From contig JADGAW010000105.1 in NCBI GenBank assembly GCA_015231815.1, forward strand, positions 1-7,390: a stretch of 7,390 bases of DNA. Reading direction: 5' to 3'. Shown here piece after piece: positions 6,073 through 7,390 of this stretch. Position numbers and translations under genes: made by a program. The notes below the pieces were generated by a model, which did not search any database, was not told the DNA's origin, and saw nothing but the letters and a program-made list of their open reading frames with translations. Source of the DNA: Nitrospinota bacterium (GTDB taxonomy: Bacteria; Nitrospinota_A; JADGAW01). The first letter of the stretch is position 1. Each line of letters opens with the position of its first letter.

Positions 6073-7390
6073 ATGGTAAAAAACATTCAGAAGGAGCTCT
6101 TACCCCTTTATTTAAACGCTCTTTCACGCAGTAGACTTCTCGCAAGCCTGATTATTCTTATGCTTGCACTTCCAGCACTTTATTTTGCAACAAAAATTCA
6201 ACAGGATAGCTCAACTGAGCGCTTTATTGTAAAAAGTGATGTGGGAATAGCCAAGTATGAAACATTTAAAAAAAGGTTTGGAAACGATGAGGGGATGGTA
6301 ATTTTACTTCCGGCAGACTTTAATAAGCACTTTTCCTTTGCACCTTACCAACGTTTATTGGAGAGCTTACAAAAAATTCCGGTTATTACCAAAATATATT
6401 CTCCCTTTGATAAATACGAAGCTTTGATAAAAAATGCTGATTTGCCAGCATTGAAAAAAAAGGTGGAAAACAATCCTTTTGAAGAAAAAGGAGGGCTCAT
6501 CTCCTTTAAAGAAAAGTATATTGCCTTTCTTCTTTTTGTTGATATTGCAACCCCATCGGGAAGAACTGAGCTGTTTTACAGGGTAAATGAACTAATTTAT
6601 GCCAGTGGTTTTAAACCGGAAATAGCTGCTATCGGTGGAGAACCTGTCTTAAATCATTTTCTGGGAATTTCTCCGCAGGAATCAATGAAGATATTCCTGC
6701 CCATTCTTTTTGTATTGTCGGCAGTTTTCCTCTACTTTTTTTTGGGCAGTTTGAAGGGCATTCTTTTACCTCTCACGGTTGTTGGTTTTACAGAACTTTT
6801 TACCTTCGGCCTTGTTGGATTTGCTGGCGGAGTATTTGATATGCTCTCTTCAATTCTTCCGGTGGTACTTTATATTGTTACATTGGCAGGTGCTATTCAT
6901 ATTCTTCATCATTGTTTTACCCTTGAGTATAAAAACAGGGAACAGTATGAGAAGGAGGTTGTACAGGTTTTTGTTGATAAATTCAATCCTTGTTTGTTCT
7001 CCTCATTTACAACAGCGGCTGGTTTTGCTTCTCTTTTTCTCTCATCAGTTGAGCCGGTAAAGTTTCTTGGTTTGTATCTTTCCTGGGGGGTAGCTATTTC
7101 TTTTTTTGTTCTTTACACTCTTTTACCACTTCTTTGTCTTGTTTTTGTTCCGCTCAAGAGCAAAAGGAGAACGGATTATTTTTACCAAAAGGTTATTTCA
7201 TCTCTTTTGAAAATAAGTTCCGGGAGTACAAAAACTGTCCTGATTTTTGCTCTGGCACTTATTGCTCTTGCAATAGCTGTTTCAGGGGAAATTTCCTTTC
7301 AGACCAATGGACTTCTTTATTTTAAAAAGGACAGTTATGTCAGGGTAAACACTGCGAAGCTGGAACATGCAGGTTTTGGAATGTCCCGAC
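6073..7390 (+). CDS. RND/MMPL superfamily exporter, 5' part only (runs off the window)
   Basis: The first 439 codons are visible and there is no stop before the window edge; a full family member is usually 750-1000 residues. It begins MVKNIQKELLPLYLNALSRS. A first membrane helix lies at about 22-40, then a periplasmic loop to about 205 (QQDSSTERFIVKSD...AAIGGEPVLNHF), then a bundle of five to six helices at about 207-360. This bundle contains the MMPL-type signature LFSSFTTAAGFASLFLSSVEPVKFLGLY (from about 308). A cytoplasmic basic linker (KSKRRTD) and another helix at about 388-404 then open the second half-repeat. This layout is that of proton-driven exporters of hydrophobic molecules or lipids. 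The substrate cannot be told. The ATG at 6073 has no clear Shine-Dalgarno sequence, but the upstream in-frame alternative (TTG at 6049) is no better. It is divergent from the symporter gene. Confidence 0.9.
   Translation, partial: MVKNIQKELLPLYLNALSRSRLLASLIILMLALPALYFATKIQQDSSTERFIVKSDVGIAKYETFKKRFGNDEGMVILLPADFNKHFSFAPYQRLLESLQKIPVITKIYSPFDKYEALIKNADLPALKKKVENNPFEEKGGLISFKEKYIAFLLFVDIATPSGRTELFYRVNELIYASGFKPEIAAIGGEPVLNHFLGISPQESMKIFLPILFVLSAVFLYFFLGSLKGILLPLTVVGFTELFTFGLVGFAGGVFDMLSSILPVVLYIVTLAGAIHILHHCFTLEYKNREQYEKEVVQVFVDKFNPCLFSSFTTAAGFASLFLSSVEPVKFLGLYLSWGVAISFFVLYTLLPLLCLVFVPLKSKRRTDYFYQKVISSLLKISSGSTKTVLIFALALIALAIAVSGEISFQTNGLLYFKKDSYVRVNTAKLEHAGFGMSR

Noticed and set aside
6779..7325. 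Plus-strand frames of 93 and 63 codons near the right end
   Set aside because: They are out-of-frame readings inside the exporter, whose own frame is open from 6073 to the window edge and matches the RND/MMPL family.

Overview
The window is AT-rich and coding-dense, and looks like a Gram-negative bacterial chromosome. It carries RlmN, rubredoxin, a ComM/YifB ATPase, an AGCS-type alanine/sodium symporter and an RND exporter. The two-component receiver domain, the rubredoxin and the general gene style are compatible with a deltaproteobacterium-like or related marine lineage, but I cannot fix the taxon from sequence alone. Only the rubredoxin gene has a textbook Shine-Dalgarno sequence.

Left end (1-1647). 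This is the odd part. Bases 1-110 on the minus strand encode the first 36 residues of RlmN. The rest of RlmN lies on the plus strand at 724-1647, preceded by about 12 further in-frame codons that have no start. Bases 1-43 are a perfect inverted copy of 689-731, and both arms are rlmN codons. Between them is a plus-strand receiver-domain response regulator (198-719). It loses its natural C-terminus exactly where the rlmN sequence begins, at a 13-base stretch that fits both genes. Flipping the segment on paper restores a 341-residue RlmN. This is therefore either an inverted template-switch or assembly chimera, a real rearrangement, or an invertible DNA segment. The visible repeat runs to window base 1, so its true outer edge cannot be seen.

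Middle (1648-4395). A compact plus-strand run follows: rubredoxin (1776-1940, 54 aa); a stand-alone cyclic-nucleotide-binding-like domain protein overlapping it by one base (1940-2428); ComM/YifB Mg-chelatase-like AAA+ ATPase (2440-3954); and an unrecognised four-helix membrane protein (3991-4395).

Right end (4404-7390). On the minus strand, tail-to-tail with the membrane protein, is an AGCS-family amino acid:cation symporter (best start 5933). Divergent from it, a large RND/MMPL-type exporter starts at 6073 and runs off the right edge without a stop. Its first 439 residues are visible.

Apart from the left-end inversion junction, the content is ordinary housekeeping and transport. I see no CRISPR array, insertion sequence, tRNA or rRNA.
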